NCBI RefSeq assembly: GCF_002584535.1
Contig: NZ_NUOT01000005.1
Span: forward strand, 22,413 to 86,412
Length of the DNA: 64,000 nucleotides
Direction of reading: 5' to 3'
Source of the DNA: Bacillus cereus
GTDB lineage: Bacteria; Bacillota; Bacilli; Bacillales; Bacillaceae_G
The notes beneath the pieces were generated by a model. It searched no databases, had not been told where the DNA came from, and saw only the letters and a list, made by a program, of their open reading frames with translations. Below, in pieces: positions 1-9,493 of this stretch (positions are counted from its first letter, which is position 1; the number at the start of each line of letters is the position of its first letter). A program made the translations under genes and the position numbers.

Positions 1-830
1 TTAAAAAGGGGGTGCAATGTATTCAAATTTGGCACGCAGCAGGTGCTATAAAAAAATTTGGATTGTTGGCACCTTCTTTTAATAAAAGGAGCCTACGAGC
101 GCAAAAGCGATTTCTTGATGTCTATAAAAATTTCCATAAGATTGTTGTTGGTTCAGATGCTCTTGCTAGCATTTATAAGGGTGCTTTTGGGTTATCAGAC
201 GATAGGATATTAAAAACAGGTATTCCGAGAACCGATTTATTTTTTTATGAACAGCGTAAGAGGGAAATTAAAGACAATGTTCTATTAATAAATCCAGATT
301 TAAAAAGTAAGAAGGTCATTTTATATGCTCCAACTTTTAGAGATAAAGAATTGGTAGATTTTGATTTACATTTGGATATGGAAGCTATGTATGAAGCATT
401 AAAAAATGAGTATATCGTTTTAATCAAGCTTCATCCAGCGGTAAGAAACGGATTGAATTATAAGGATAAGTATAAAGGTTTTTTATATGATTATTCTATG
501 TACCCCAATATAAATGATTTATTTTTAGTAACAGATATTTTGGTAACGGATTATTCATCCGTTCCTTTTGAATTCTGTCACTTAAATAAACCAATGGTAT
601 TTTTTCCATATGATTTGAAGAAGTATACAAAAAGACGAGGGGTTATCGGAGACTACACAACTACCGTTCCAGGACCAATTGTGTACAATACGACTGAATT
701 AATTCAAGTGATTAAAAGAAATGCATTTAATATGGAAGTCTTAAAAGACTTTGATGTGAAGTGGAATAAATATTCTCAAGGGAATTCAAGTGAGAAATTG
801 GTTAACTATTTATTTAGTCGTGAAATATGA
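1..830 (+). CDS. CDP-glycerol glycerophosphotransferase family protein, 5' end cut by the window
   Basis: The reading frame is open from the first base (KKGVQCIQIWH...), so the true start lies outside the window; the GTG at 12 is internal. The visible part has the C-terminal half of the TagB/TagF family: IQIWHAAGAIKKFG near the start holds the family His, then a second region with VTDILVTDYSSVPFEF and KPMVFFPYD. Family members transfer glycerol phosphate (or ribitol phosphate) from the CDP-activated form to a lipid-linked wall polymer at the inner membrane face. The WHAAGAxKKFG form differs from the WHGTPLK form of the two related proteins downstream, so it is probably a different subfamily (primase or ribitol type). 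A strong hairpin follows the stop. Confidence 0.8.
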   Translation, partial: KKGVQCIQIWHAAGAIKKFGLLAPSFNKRSLRAQKRFLDVYKNFHKIVVGSDALASIYKGAFGLSDDRILKTGIPRTDLFFYEQRKREIKDNVLLINPDLKSKKVILYAPTFRDKELVDFDLHLDMEAMYEALKNEYIVLIKLHPAVRNGLNYKDKYKGFLYDYSMYPNINDLFLVTDILVTDYSSVPFEFCHLNKPMVFFPYDLKKYTKRRGVIGDYTTTVPGPIVYNTTELIQVIKRNAFNMEVLKDFDVKWNKYSQGNSSEKLVNYLFSREI

Positions 831-835
831 TTGAA

Positions 836-874
836 AAATATCAGAAGGTTAATGTATTAGACCTTCTGATATTT
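836..874 (+). terminator. Hairpin terminator after the first glycerophosphotransferase
   Basis: Perfect 14-bp inverted repeat AAATATCAGAAGGT (836-849) and its reverse complement (861-874) with an 11-nt loop, six bases after the stop codon at 830. The downstream U tract is short, so termination may be bidirectional or factor-aided. Confidence 0.7.
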
Positions 875-927
875 GCTCGATTGCAGAGGCTTTCGATATA
901 TTAATATTTATAGAGGGAGATAATTTA

Positions 928-3900
928 ATGGGTTTACCTAAATTAAGTATAGTAGTACCTATCTACAATGTAGAGGGTTATTTAGAAGAGTGTCTTGATT
1001 CACTATTGGAGCAAGAGTATAACAATTATGAAGTAATTATGGTTGATGATGGTTCTCAAGATAATAGCTCTGATATTATGTTTCAGTATGCTAATAAGTA
1101 CACAAACTTTCATGCATATAAAAAGCCTAATGGCGGCCTAGGGAAAGCAAGAAACTTTGGTTATGAATTTATTACAGGAGATTATGTGACATTCGTTGAT
1201 TCAGATGATATTATTCCTAATGGCTCATATAAGGTTATGATGAACACAATTTTACAAACGGGTTCAGATTTTATTATAGGAAATGTTGTGAGATTTAACT
1301 CTACAAAAGAGTTTCCATCTGTATTACACAAAAAAGTATTTAGTGAAAATAAGCTAAAGACACATATCACGGAATCGCCAGAATTACTTTATGATACAAC
1401 AGCATGGAATAAAATCTATAAAGTTAGTTTCTGGGAAGAGCATAAATTCCAATTTCCAGAAGGAATGCTGTATGAGGATATTCCAGTAACGATTCCAGCT
1501 CACTTTAAAGCAAGAAGTGTGGATGTGTTAACAAGTATTGTATATAAGTGGAGAGCGCGGGATGCTGGTGACCAATCTATTACACAGCAAAGAACAGATA
1601 TCAACAATTTAACAGATCGCTTGAAGGCTTTAGGAATGGTAGATCAACATTTTAGTGAAAATAATATTGGTGGGCTAGTAAAAGAGGAAAAAGACTTTAA
1701 ATATCTTAGTATTGACTTACTGGTATACCTTAATCAACTTGATAAAGCTGATGATGAGTATATAAACACGTATTTTAAAAGTGTATCGGAGTATTTGGAA
1801 AATGTAGATATGCCTGTGTTTAAAAAATTAAAAGTTATTGATCGATTAAAGTATCAGCTAGTGAAAAACAATGAGAAACAGGAATTATTACAGTTATTAG
1901 AGTTTCAAAAAACTGAATTGAAGAATTCTAAACCAATTAAAAAGGGTAACGTTTACGTTGCTGATTATCCTTATATAGAAAAATTACCAATGGAATTAAG
2001 GGCATTAGAAGAAGAATTTGAAGCAATTAAAAGAGTGGAAAGTGTAAGCTGGAACGAAAATTGTTTAGAAATTAAAGGGTATGCTTATATCAAAAATTTA
2101 AATGTAAAAAGCAAATCTGACGCTGAAATTAACGTTTTCATAAGTGATGAAAAAGGTTCAATTAGGATTCCAGTGGAGGATGTAACAATCCACAAAAGAA
2201 CAGATATTACAGCTAAAAGAGGTATCGCAATAAGTTCGAAGATTCCTCTGAGAAGAGCTTTTAACTATAACTGGTCAGGGTTTGAAATTAAAATTAATTT
2301 TGCTGACATTTTAAAATCCTATGAGTTAAAAAATGATAAATATTATATTTTTTATTCTATTAAAAATGATGGGATTGAGAGAACGGTTAGATTGGGACAG
2401 CCAGCTGCTGGTTTGAAAACAAAGCCTAAGTACAGGGTTTTTGCTGAGAATATTATTTATCCAAAGTATAATGCTGCATGGGATATTCGCTTAGAAGTGA
2501 ATCAAACAACATCGACAGTTAAAAAAATATATAGGAATAAGAAGCATTTAATATTTGAAGGAAATACTTCATCCTTATTTGAAAATTCAAAGTTATTACT
2601 GATTAATTATGAGCTAGGAAAGTCTATTGTAAAACCTTTACAAAAAATGGATGATACGAATGCATTTAAGGCAATTGTAGAGGTATCTAAGTTAAGTAAG
2701 GTAAAAGATCGTGGAGAATGGTTTGGTCATATTGTTGAAAATGGGAAGAAAAATCCTTTAACTCTTATGTCGATTCAATTCAATGAAATTAGTAGTATTG
2801 GTGTAAATGAAATAGAAATTGATCATAGTCCAGCAGGGAACTTGCTAGTTAGAGTGGATAAATTCTCTCCTAAAGTAGAAACGTTAAAAATTGTTGATAA
2901 TAGAGCGGAACTGAGTGTTAAAGTTGCAAATAATTTTTATCTCGGCATTGACAGAAAGAACATTGAACACAGTTTAATGATTGAAAAAATAAATGGACAC
3001 CAAAAGATAGATGTGAAGATGAGTAAGTCTGAAATTAATAAGGGGCATACACGTTTATATTTTGATTTTCCATTATATAAAGACAAAGTATCTATGTTTG
3101 AAAGTGGACGTTGGCAGTTAAGGTTAAAGACAACTGGGGCAAAGAATTTAGAAAATGGAATAGAATTTAAAAAAGAAAATATGGATAGTGTTCGAACCAT
3201 TTTTCAAGATTATAAGTATGTAATTTACCGTTCAAAAAAGAATAATCTTTTAAGATTGAGAGTGGAACCTGAGTGGAAATGGATTGAAAGAGGCCCAAGA
3301 AGACAAGAGGTTATCAGAAAAGTGTTATATCCTTTAATGAGATTATTACCTCTGAAAAAGAAATCTGTAGTATTTGAATCTTATTGGGGAAAAAATTTCG
3401 AATGTAATCCAAGAGCAGTGTATGAGTATATTGATGAATATAAAAAAGACTACAAAACAGTTTGGTTTTTAAGGGATCATCATACAAACGTACCAGGAAA
3501 TGCAGAAACAGTTAGAATTAATTCGTTAAAGTATTATTATTATTTGGCAACAGCTAAATATTTTGTAAATAATGTAAACTTCCCTGATTTTTATGAAAAA
3601 CGTAAAAATGTAATTGAAATTCAGACGATGCACGGAACGCCATTAAAGACTCTAGGTCTAGATGCGCCTGGAGAGGTTGTTAGTGAGACCCAGAAAGAGA
3701 AGTTTTTAAGAAGATGTCATCGTTGGGATTATTTATCAGTTCCGAGTGATTATGTTTCTGAGATTGCCAAAAGTGCGTACGATTTTAACAATAAGTTCTT
3801 AAAAGTTGGTTATCCACGAAATGATAAGTTATTTAGAGATAATAATAAAGAGAGTATTAATAAGATCAAAGAAAGAATGGGTATACCTTTAGATAAGAAA

Positions 3901-4410
3901 GTTATTGTTTACGTTCCAACATGGAGAACAAAAGGTAAATTTAGAATGCCAATAAACCTGGGGCAATTGAAACAACATCTTGGTGATGAGTATATATTTA
4001 TTGTTAAGCTACATCATTTCTCGAAAAAAGGATTTTCATTAAGTGAGTACGAAGGTTTTGCGTACGATTATAGTCATTATGGTGATATTCGAGACATGTA
4101 TTTAATCGCTGATATTTTGATTACTGATTATTCATCAGTTATGTTTGATTACTCATTATTAAATAAACCGATGCTGTTTTACACGTATGATTATGATAAC
4201 TACAAAAATAAATTACGAGGTATGTATGTTGACTTTGAAGAAGAGGCACCAGGCCCACTTATCGAAGACACAGAGACGCTTGTAAAAGAAATTCAAGATA
4301 TTGCTACATTCTCAGAAAAGTACCAAGAGAGAATATTCCGTTTTCAAGAGAAGTACAATCAATTTGATGATGGAAGAGCATCCGAACAGATTGTTAACCA
4401 ATTGCTGTAA
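928..4410 (+). CDS. GT2 glycosyltransferase fused to CDP-glycerol glycerophosphotransferase (1160 aa)
   Basis: Large two-enzyme protein. Residues about 5-120 form a GT2 (GT-A) domain: LSIVVPIYNVEGYLEECLDSLL, VDDGSQDNS and FVDSDD (metal/nucleotide-sugar site). Residues about 380-800 are a beta-rich middle part that I cannot assign. Residues about 810-1160 are a TagF-type domain: ESYWGKNFECNPRAVYEY, QTMHGTPLKTLG near 900 with the catalytic His, and ITDYSSVMFDYSLLNKPMLFY near 1065. It probably adds a sugar and glycerol phosphate units to the same wall polymer, as a membrane-associated enzyme. A GAGGGAGA ribosome site precedes the ATG at 928. It stands between two hairpin terminators, so it may be its own transcription unit. 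Confidence 0.85.
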   Translation: MGLPKLSIVVPIYNVEGYLEECLDSLLEQEYNNYEVIMVDDGSQDNSSDIMFQYANKYTNFHAYKKPNGGLGKARNFGYEFITGDYVTFVDSDDIIPNGSYKVMMNTILQTGSDFIIGNVVRFNSTKEFPSVLHKKVFSENKLKTHITESPELLYDTTAWNKIYKVSFWEEHKFQFPEGMLYEDIPVTIPAHFKARSVDVLTSIVYKWRARDAGDQSITQQRTDINNLTDRLKALGMVDQHFSENNIGGLVKEEKDFKYLSIDLLVYLNQLDKADDEYINTYFKSVSEYLENVDMPVFKKLKVIDRLKYQLVKNNEKQELLQLLEFQKTELKNSKPIKKGNVYVADYPYIEKLPMELRALEEEFEAIKRVESVSWNENCLEIKGYAYIKNLNVKSKSDAEINVFISDEKGSIRIPVEDVTIHKRTDITAKRGIAISSKIPLRRAFNYNWSGFEIKINFADILKSYELKNDKYYIFYSIKNDGIERTVRLGQPAAGLKTKPKYRVFAENIIYPKYNAAWDIRLEVNQTTSTVKKIYRNKKHLIFEGNTSSLFENSKLLLINYELGKSIVKPLQKMDDTNAFKAIVEVSKLSKVKDRGEWFGHIVENGKKNPLTLMSIQFNEISSIGVNEIEIDHSPAGNLLVRVDKFSPKVETLKIVDNRAELSVKVANNFYLGIDRKNIEHSLMIEKINGHQKIDVKMSKSEINKGHTRLYFDFPLYKDKVSMFESGRWQLRLKTTGAKNLENGIEFKKENMDSVRTIFQDYKYVIYRSKKNNLLRLRVEPEWKWIERGPRRQEVIRKVLYPLMRLLPLKKKSVVFESYWGKNFECNPRAVYEYIDEYKKDYKTVWFLRDHHTNVPGNAETVRINSLKYYYYLATAKYFVNNVNFPDFYEKRKNVIEIQTMHGTPLKTLGLDAPGEVVSETQKEKFLRRCHRWDYLSVPSDYVSEIAKSAYDFNNKFLKVGYPRNDKLFRDNNKESINKIKERMGIPLDKKVIVYVPTWRTKGKFRMPINLGQLKQHLGDEYIFIVKLHHFSKKGFSLSEYEGFAYDYSHYGDIRDMYLIADILITDYSSVMFDYSLLNKPMLFYTYDYDNYKNKLRGMYVDFEEEAPGPLIEDTETLVKEIQDIATFSEKYQERIFRFQEKYNQFDDGRASEQIVNQLL

Positions 4411-4555
4411 ATAATTATCCGGATGCTAGATCTGAACTACAGGAAAAAGCTTCTTTAGAAAATGAACTAAAAAATTAATTCCTGGTTTTAGTTGATGAAA
4501 AATAAGACTACCATTATAACTTGTATATTTATTATATTTTAAGCCGAAAAACTCA

Positions 4556-4595
4556 AAGAAGCTAAGTGAATTATATCTATATCACTTAGCTTCTT
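4556..4595 (+). terminator. Hairpin terminator upstream of gpsA
   Basis: AAGAAGCTAAGTGA (4556-4569) pairs perfectly with TCACTTAGCTTCTT (4582-4595) across a 12-nt AT loop. It closes the transcription unit of the 1160-aa transferase and lies 52 bases ahead of the gpsA start. Confidence 0.7.
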
Positions 4596-4647
4596 ACGTA
4601 AATAGTGATGTTTCTAACGTTTTTAAGGTGATAAGAGGGGGATTATT

Positions 4648-5655
4648 TTGAAACAGATTGCAGTCATAGGTGCAGGAAGTTGGGGAACAGCGTTATCTAT
4701 GGTTCTTGCAGATAACGGACATGAAGTACGGATTTGGGGAAATAAAGCGGAACAAATACATGAAATTAATGAGAAGCATACGAATGAAGCATATTTACCG
4801 GGGATTCAACTTTCTAAAACAATAAAAGGATACGAGTCTCTAGAGGAAGTAATGGATGGGATAGATACGGTACTATTAGTTGTCCCAACGAAAGCAATTC
4901 GTAGTGTAGTGCAACAATTAAAGAACGTCTTAAAGCAACCGATAGCAATTATCCATGCGAGTAAAGGAATTGAACCGGGATCATTTAAACGTATCTCAGA
5001 AATGATTGAAGAAGAGATGCCGAAAGAGTTAATAGAAAGTGTTGTTGTTCTTTCAGGCCCAAGTCATGCAGAAGAGGTTAGTCTTCGTCATCCTACTACT
5101 GTAACCGCTGCATCTTATCATCTACAGGCTGCGGAGAAAACACAGAAATTATTTATGAATACAAATTTCCGGGTTTACACAAATCGGGATGTACTCGGTG
5201 TGGAATTAGGCGGAGCACTTAAAAATATTATTGCTCTTGGTGCAGGAATTTCAGATGGCCTTGGTTATGGAGATAATGCGAAGGCAGCGTTAATTTCCAG
5301 GGGGCTAACGGAAATTACACGATTAGGGTGTGAGATGGGAGCAAATCCACTTACTTTTGCGGGATTAACAGGTGTCGGTGATTTAATTGTGACTTGTACA
5401 AGTGTTCATAGCCGAAATTGGCGAGCTGGAAATTTACTTGGTAAGGGTCATAATTTAGAAGAAGTATTAGAGAATATGGGTATGGTGGTAGAAGGTGTTC
5501 GTACAGCTGAGGCAGCATATCACCTAGCTGAAAAAATGAATATTGAAATGCCAATTACGAATGCGATATATAATGTTTTATTCAATGGGAAAAATGCAAA
5601 AGAAGAAGTAGATGCATTAATGGGAAGAACGGGAAAAGGTGAGGTTTCACATTAA
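4648..5655 (+). CDS. gpsA: NAD(P)-dependent glycerol-3-phosphate dehydrogenase
   Basis: 335 residues, full length for GpsA. The N-terminal Rossmann motif [13 protein letters not shown] is at residues 5-17; [11 protein letters not shown] and the C-terminal domain motif [36 protein letters not shown] carry the conserved Lys of the active site (about residue 192). The enzyme reduces dihydroxyacetone phosphate to sn-glycerol 3-phosphate, the precursor of CDP-glycerol and of phospholipids. TTG start at 4648 is chosen because AGAGGGGG (4634-4641) sits at the right distance. Its place between glycerophosphotransferase genes suggests a copy dedicated to wall-polymer supply; the housekeeping gpsA of Bacillus usually lies elsewhere, which is an inference from general knowledge. 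Confidence 0.92.
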   Translation: MKQIAVIGAGSWGTALSMVLADNGHEVRIWGNKAEQIHEINEKHTNEAYLPGIQLSKTIKGYESLEEVMDGIDTVLLVVPTKAIRSVVQQLKNVLKQPIAIIHASKGIEPGSFKRISEMIEEEMPKELIESVVVLSGPSHAEEVSLRHPTTVTAASYHLQAAEKTQKLFMNTNFRVYTNRDVLGVELGGALKNIIALGAGISDGLGYGDNAKAALISRGLTEITRLGCEMGANPLTFAGLTGVGDLIVTCTSVHSRNWRAGNLLGKGHNLEEVLENMGMVVEGVRTAEAAYHLAEKMNIEMPITNAIYNVLFNGKNAKEEVDALMGRTGKGEVSH

Positions 5656-5701
5656 TGTATCATAAGCATAAAGTGACTGAATTAGAAGGTGTGTAAATAA
5701 C

Positions 5702-6901
5702 ATGAGCTTTATAAGAAGAATAAAAAATCATCGTATTGTAAAGAAACTATGTAAGCTAGTATTTCTAATCTGTAGTTGTTTGCCCCCAAAAAAGAAACTA
5801 ATTTTATTTGAAAGTTATTCTGGAAAACAATATAGCTGTAATCCACGGGCCATATATGAATATATGCTACACAATGATATGGGTTTTGAAATGATTTGGA
5901 GTGTAAATAAAAACCATACAACACAATTTCATAAAGAAAATATTCCGTATGTAAGGAGATTTTCAATTCGTTGGTTTATTTTATTGGCACGAGCGCGGTA
6001 TTGGGTAACAAATAGTAGAATGCCACTTTGGCTTCCTAAGCCAAGGCATACTATTTATATACAAACTTGGCACGGTACACCTCTTAAGAAACTAGCGGGT
6101 GATATGAAAGAAGTTCATATGCCAGGTACAACAACTGAAAAGTATAAGGACAACTTTCATCGTGAAGCGCAAAACTGGGATTATTTACTTTCCCCTAATG
6201 GATATTCAACTGAGATATTTAAAAGGGCTTTTCAATTTCAAAAGAATGTTGTTGAAGCTGGATATCCTCGTAATGATTTTTTATATGTAAATAATAATTC
6301 TAAGGCAATCGATGCATTAAAGAAAAAGAATGAATTACCTATAGATAAAAAAATTATTTTATATGCCCCAACGTGGCGAGACGATCAGTTTTATAGTAAA
6401 GGTCGATATAAATTAGATTTACAACTAGATTTAAATCTTTTGCAGAAACGATTAGGTTCAGACTATATTATTTTGTTACGCATGCATTACTTGGTTGCAG
6501 AACAGTTTAATTTAGAACCGTATAAAGGGTTTGTATATGATTTCTCTAAGCATGTCGATATAAATGAATTGTATTTACTATCTGACTTGTTAATTACAGA
6601 TTACTCTTCAGTCTTTTTTGATTATGCGAATTTGAAACGACCAATCATTTTCTATACGTATGATATTGATTCTTATCGTGATAAGTTAAGAGGTTTTTAT
6701 TTTGATCTAGAGACGGAAGCTCCTGGTCCAGTTGTGATGAATACGGAAGAAGTACTTGAGGAAATATTAAGATTCAAAACTCTAGGTTTGGGTGAATTTG
6801 CAGGGAAATATGATACCTTCTATAATAATTATTGTTATTTAGAAGATGGTTTTGCTTCTAAACGAGTAGTAGAGAAAATATTCTTCGGAGAGGCACAGTA
6901 A
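5702..6901 (+). CDS. CDP-glycerol:glycerophosphate glycerophosphotransferase (TagB/TagF type)
   Basis: 399 residues. Family landmarks in order: LILFESYSGKQYSCNPRAIYEYM (about 37-60), QTWHGTPLKKLAGDMKEVHMPGT (about 121-143, with the conserved His), LSPNGYSTEIFKRAF, AGYPRNDFL, APTWRDDQFYSKGRYKLDL, LRMHY, and LLITDYSSVFFDYANLKRPIIFYTYD (about 297-322). There is an N-terminal basic, amphipathic/hydrophobic stretch for membrane association. The length (about 400) is that of a primase or short polymerase rather than the long TagF. It is 46 bases after gpsA and only 2 bases before tagG, so the gene set gpsA-transferase-tagG-tagH probably forms an operon for glycerol-phosphate wall teichoic acid. Confidence 0.88.
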   Translation: MSFIRRIKNHRIVKKLCKLVFLICSCLPPKKKLILFESYSGKQYSCNPRAIYEYMLHNDMGFEMIWSVNKNHTTQFHKENIPYVRRFSIRWFILLARARYWVTNSRMPLWLPKPRHTIYIQTWHGTPLKKLAGDMKEVHMPGTTTEKYKDNFHREAQNWDYLLSPNGYSTEIFKRAFQFQKNVVEAGYPRNDFLYVNNNSKAIDALKKKNELPIDKKIILYAPTWRDDQFYSKGRYKLDLQLDLNLLQKRLGSDYIILLRMHYLVAEQFNLEPYKGFVYDFSKHVDINELYLLSDLLITDYSSVFFDYANLKRPIIFYTYDIDSYRDKLRGFYFDLETEAPGPVVMNTEEVLEEILRFKTLGLGEFAGKYDTFYNNYCYLEDGFASKRVVEKIFFGEAQ

Positions 6902-6903
6902 AG

Positions 6904-7707
6904 ATGAACTCAATGATTATGGTATTAAAAGAACAGGTAAACTGTCTATATTTAATTCAACGTTTATCTATTTATCAAGTAAAAAGTACAAATAATAATA
7001 ATTATTTAGGACTTGTGTGGGAAGTTTTGAATCCTCTCATACAGATGAGTATTTATTGGTTTGTATTCGGCTTTGGGATTAGGGGTGGTCAAGGAGTAGA
7101 TGGAGTACCATTTGTTTATTGGCTATCTGCAGGGCTTGTTGTATGGTTTTTTGTACAACCAGCAATGCTACAAGCATCTAAGTCTATTTATACAAGGTTA
7201 AATATGATTTCGAAGATGAGTTTTCCAATGAGTGTTATCCCAAGCTTTGTAATTATGTCTAATCTTTATCAGCATTTGATACTTATCGGTATTGTGACAA
7301 TTTTATTTTTAGTAACGGGTCAAGGTATTTCTATTCATTATATTCAGCTTGTTTATTACATGTTCGCTACCCTTATGTTAATATTTTCACTCTCCTTAAT
7401 TACGTCAACGCTAGCAACAATTGTGAGAGATGTTCAAATGATTGTTCAATCAATTATGCGAATGTTGCTATACTTAACGCCTATATTATGGACACCTGAA
7501 AAATTACCATCGTTTCTTCAAAAAATTATGCAGTTAAATCCATTTTGCTATATTGTAGATGGATATCGTGCTTCTTTACTAGGAACAAGCTGGTTTTATC
7601 AAGATCTAAATTATGCATTATATTTTTGGTCGTTTGTCCTTGTTACGTTGTTAATTGGTGCAACGCTACATGTGAAATTTAGAAAGCACTTTGCAGATTA
7701 TCTATGA
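6904..7707 (+). CDS. tagG: Teichoic acid ABC exporter, permease subunit TagG
   Basis: 267 residues with about six hydrophobic segments and the ABC-2 permease layout. The N-terminal NNYLGLVWEVLNPLIQMSIYWFVFGFGIRGG and the later IVRDVQMIVQSIMRMLLYLTPILWTPEKLP ... LNPFCYIVDGYRASLLG are typical of TagG/Wzm exporters. It carries lipid-linked teichoic acid from the cytoplasmic to the outer face of the membrane together with TagH. The gene starts 2 bases after the transferase stop and its own stop overlaps an ATG in the next gene region, indicating translational coupling within the operon. Confidence 0.92.
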   Translation: MNSMIMVLKEQVNCLYLIQRLSIYQVKSTNNNNYLGLVWEVLNPLIQMSIYWFVFGFGIRGGQGVDGVPFVYWLSAGLVVWFFVQPAMLQASKSIYTRLNMISKMSFPMSVIPSFVIMSNLYQHLILIGIVTILFLVTGQGISIHYIQLVYYMFATLMLIFSLSLITSTLATIVRDVQMIVQSIMRMLLYLTPILWTPEKLPSFLQKIMQLNPFCYIVDGYRASLLGTSWFYQDLNYALYFWSFVLVTLLIGATLHVKFRKHFADYL

Positions 7708-7721
7708 TGAGGGTTGTAAAA

Positions 7722-9395
7722 ATGAATGAATCAGTGAGGTTTCATAATGTAACAAAAAAATATAAAATGCATAGCAAAAACTCTGAGAAATTAAAGGATA
7801 TTCTGTATCCTGGAGGATTTGGTGAAGACTTTTATGCATTAAGAAACTTAGAATTTGAGGCTCAAAAAGGCGATGTTATTGGTATTGTTGGGGTAAATGG
7901 TTCAGGAAAGTCTACAATGTCTAATTTGATTGCTGGAATTACACCGCCTACAACTGGAAGTATCAACATAAAAGGGAAAGTTGCACTTATTGCAATCGCA
8001 GCTGGTCTTAATAATCAATTGTCAGGTAGAGAAAACATTGAGCTTAAATGCTTAATGTTGGGAATGAGTAAAGTACAAATTGAAAAGTTAACACCTGAAA
8101 TTATTGATTTTGCTGATATAGGTAAGTTTATTGATATGCCAGTAAAAAAATATTCTAGTGGGATGAAATCACGTTTAGGGTTTGCAATTTCAGTTAGTAT
8201 TAATCCAGATGTACTCGTAATTGATGAAGCTTTATCAGTAGGTGATCAAACATTTGCTGATAAATGCTTAAACCGTATGAATGAATTTAAAGAACAAGGA
8301 AAAACAATATTTTTTGTTAGCCATTCTTTAGGACAAGTGAAAAAATTTTGTACAAAGGCTCTATGGCTTGAATACGGTGAAATTAGAGACTATGGTCCTA
8401 TTGAGGAAGTAATGCCGAAGTATGAAAGTTTCTTAAAAGAATTTAAGGCAATGAGTAAAGAAGAACAACAAAAGTTCAAAAAAGAAGCAATGGAGAAGCA
8501 AGCAGGAAAAGGGCTAGAAAAGGTAAATGATGCTCCGGAAGATGACCCAAAAGAAGTCACGGATTCTGTATCTCTACTACGTGGAAAACATTCGCATCAT
8601 AAGAAGAAACGAATAAATCGTAAGTATATTACAAGTTTAATTGGTTTTATATTGCTTATCACTGTGGGTGGACTAACATATTGGCAAAAGGATAATATCT
8701 TTCATTCTTTACAAGCGAAAGAACTGGTGGAAAAAACAACTCGTAAAGAAATGCCTGTAAAAAAAGAGGGGAATCCATTAGCTGATTTAGATGTTCGATA
8801 TGTAAAGTCTGCAAAAGCTCGCGTGAGAAGTACGCCAGCGCTAGACGGACAGGCAATTGCTACTATGACATTTGGAACATCGTTTGTGGTAAAGGATCAG
8901 AAAAAAGATGAAGAATCTGGAGTCAATTGGTTAAAGCTTGTTTATGACAATGGTGGAGAAGGCTGGGTTAGTGAAGAGATAGTAGGTTCGATACCATTTG
9001 ACCATGCTGTACCTTATGAGGGTGTTATGAATAAATTAAAGCAATTAGATGGGACTCCTCAAGATCTAGAACAATCCCTTACTTTTTTGGGTAAGAGTAG
9101 AGAGGTTGTAACTGGTGTGTTAGGTATTCCTCAGGATCAACAAACATTGCCAGAAGGGACATTAACGCAATATAAAAATGTTGATATTTTATATAATAAT
9201 CAATCAATTGTGAAGCAGATCAACCTTAAGAATGCAACCATATTGACATCTAAACTAATAGAACAATTAGGTGATGCACAATTAAAAGATGAGGATAACT
9301 CATTATTAATATATCGATCTAATAAGTTTGATTTTAAGTTTACTTCTAATGGTCCAACGATTGATCAAATAATGATTTCAGACGTTTTAAAATAA
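7722..9395 (+). CDS. tagH: Teichoic acid ABC exporter, ATPase TagH with membrane anchor and SH3-like domain
   Basis: ATPase domain: Walker A GVNGSGKST (about 57-65), AAGLNNQLSGRENIELKC, signature YSSGMKSRLGF, Walker B VIDEALSVGDQTF, and the switch His in FFVSHSLGQ. After a charged linker a single membrane helix (about 301-322, ITSLIGFILLITVGGLTY) is followed by an extracellular SH3-like domain (about 350-420, AKARVRSTPALDGQAIATM ... WLKLVYDNGGEGWVSEEIV) and a further C-terminal domain. It powers TagG-mediated flipping; the outer part probably contacts wall or polymer. I chose the ATG at 7722, with GAGGG at 7709-7713 in front, over the ATG at 7704 that overlaps the tagG stop. Confidence 0.92.
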   Translation: MNESVRFHNVTKKYKMHSKNSEKLKDILYPGGFGEDFYALRNLEFEAQKGDVIGIVGVNGSGKSTMSNLIAGITPPTTGSINIKGKVALIAIAAGLNNQLSGRENIELKCLMLGMSKVQIEKLTPEIIDFADIGKFIDMPVKKYSSGMKSRLGFAISVSINPDVLVIDEALSVGDQTFADKCLNRMNEFKEQGKTIFFVSHSLGQVKKFCTKALWLEYGEIRDYGPIEEVMPKYESFLKEFKAMSKEEQQKFKKEAMEKQAGKGLEKVNDAPEDDPKEVTDSVSLLRGKHSHHKKKRINRKYITSLIGFILLITVGGLTYWQKDNIFHSLQAKELVEKTTRKEMPVKKEGNPLADLDVRYVKSAKARVRSTPALDGQAIATMTFGTSFVVKDQKKDEESGVNWLKLVYDNGGEGWVSEEIVGSIPFDHAVPYEGVMNKLKQLDGTPQDLEQSLTFLGKSREVVTGVLGIPQDQQTLPEGTLTQYKNVDILYNNQSIVKQINLKNATILTSKLIEQLGDAQLKDEDNSLLIYRSNKFDFKFTSNGPTIDQIMISDVLK

Positions 9396-9493
9396 GATAA
9401 ATGTATTCATTTTGTTATAAAGATATAGTTGGTGTTTTATTTATTAATCATTAAATAAATATAAAGTTTTATATATTACTAGGAGGATTACCA

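Noticed and set aside
4413-4478. Open stretch NYPDARSELQEKASLENELKN just after the 1160-aa transferase
   Set aside because: Only 21 codons with no start or ribosome site; it could be an out-of-frame relic of a longer C terminus, but nothing supports a gene.
7704-7721. Upstream start for tagH overlapping the tagG stop
   Set aside because: The ribosome site GAGGG lies after this ATG and serves ATG 7722.
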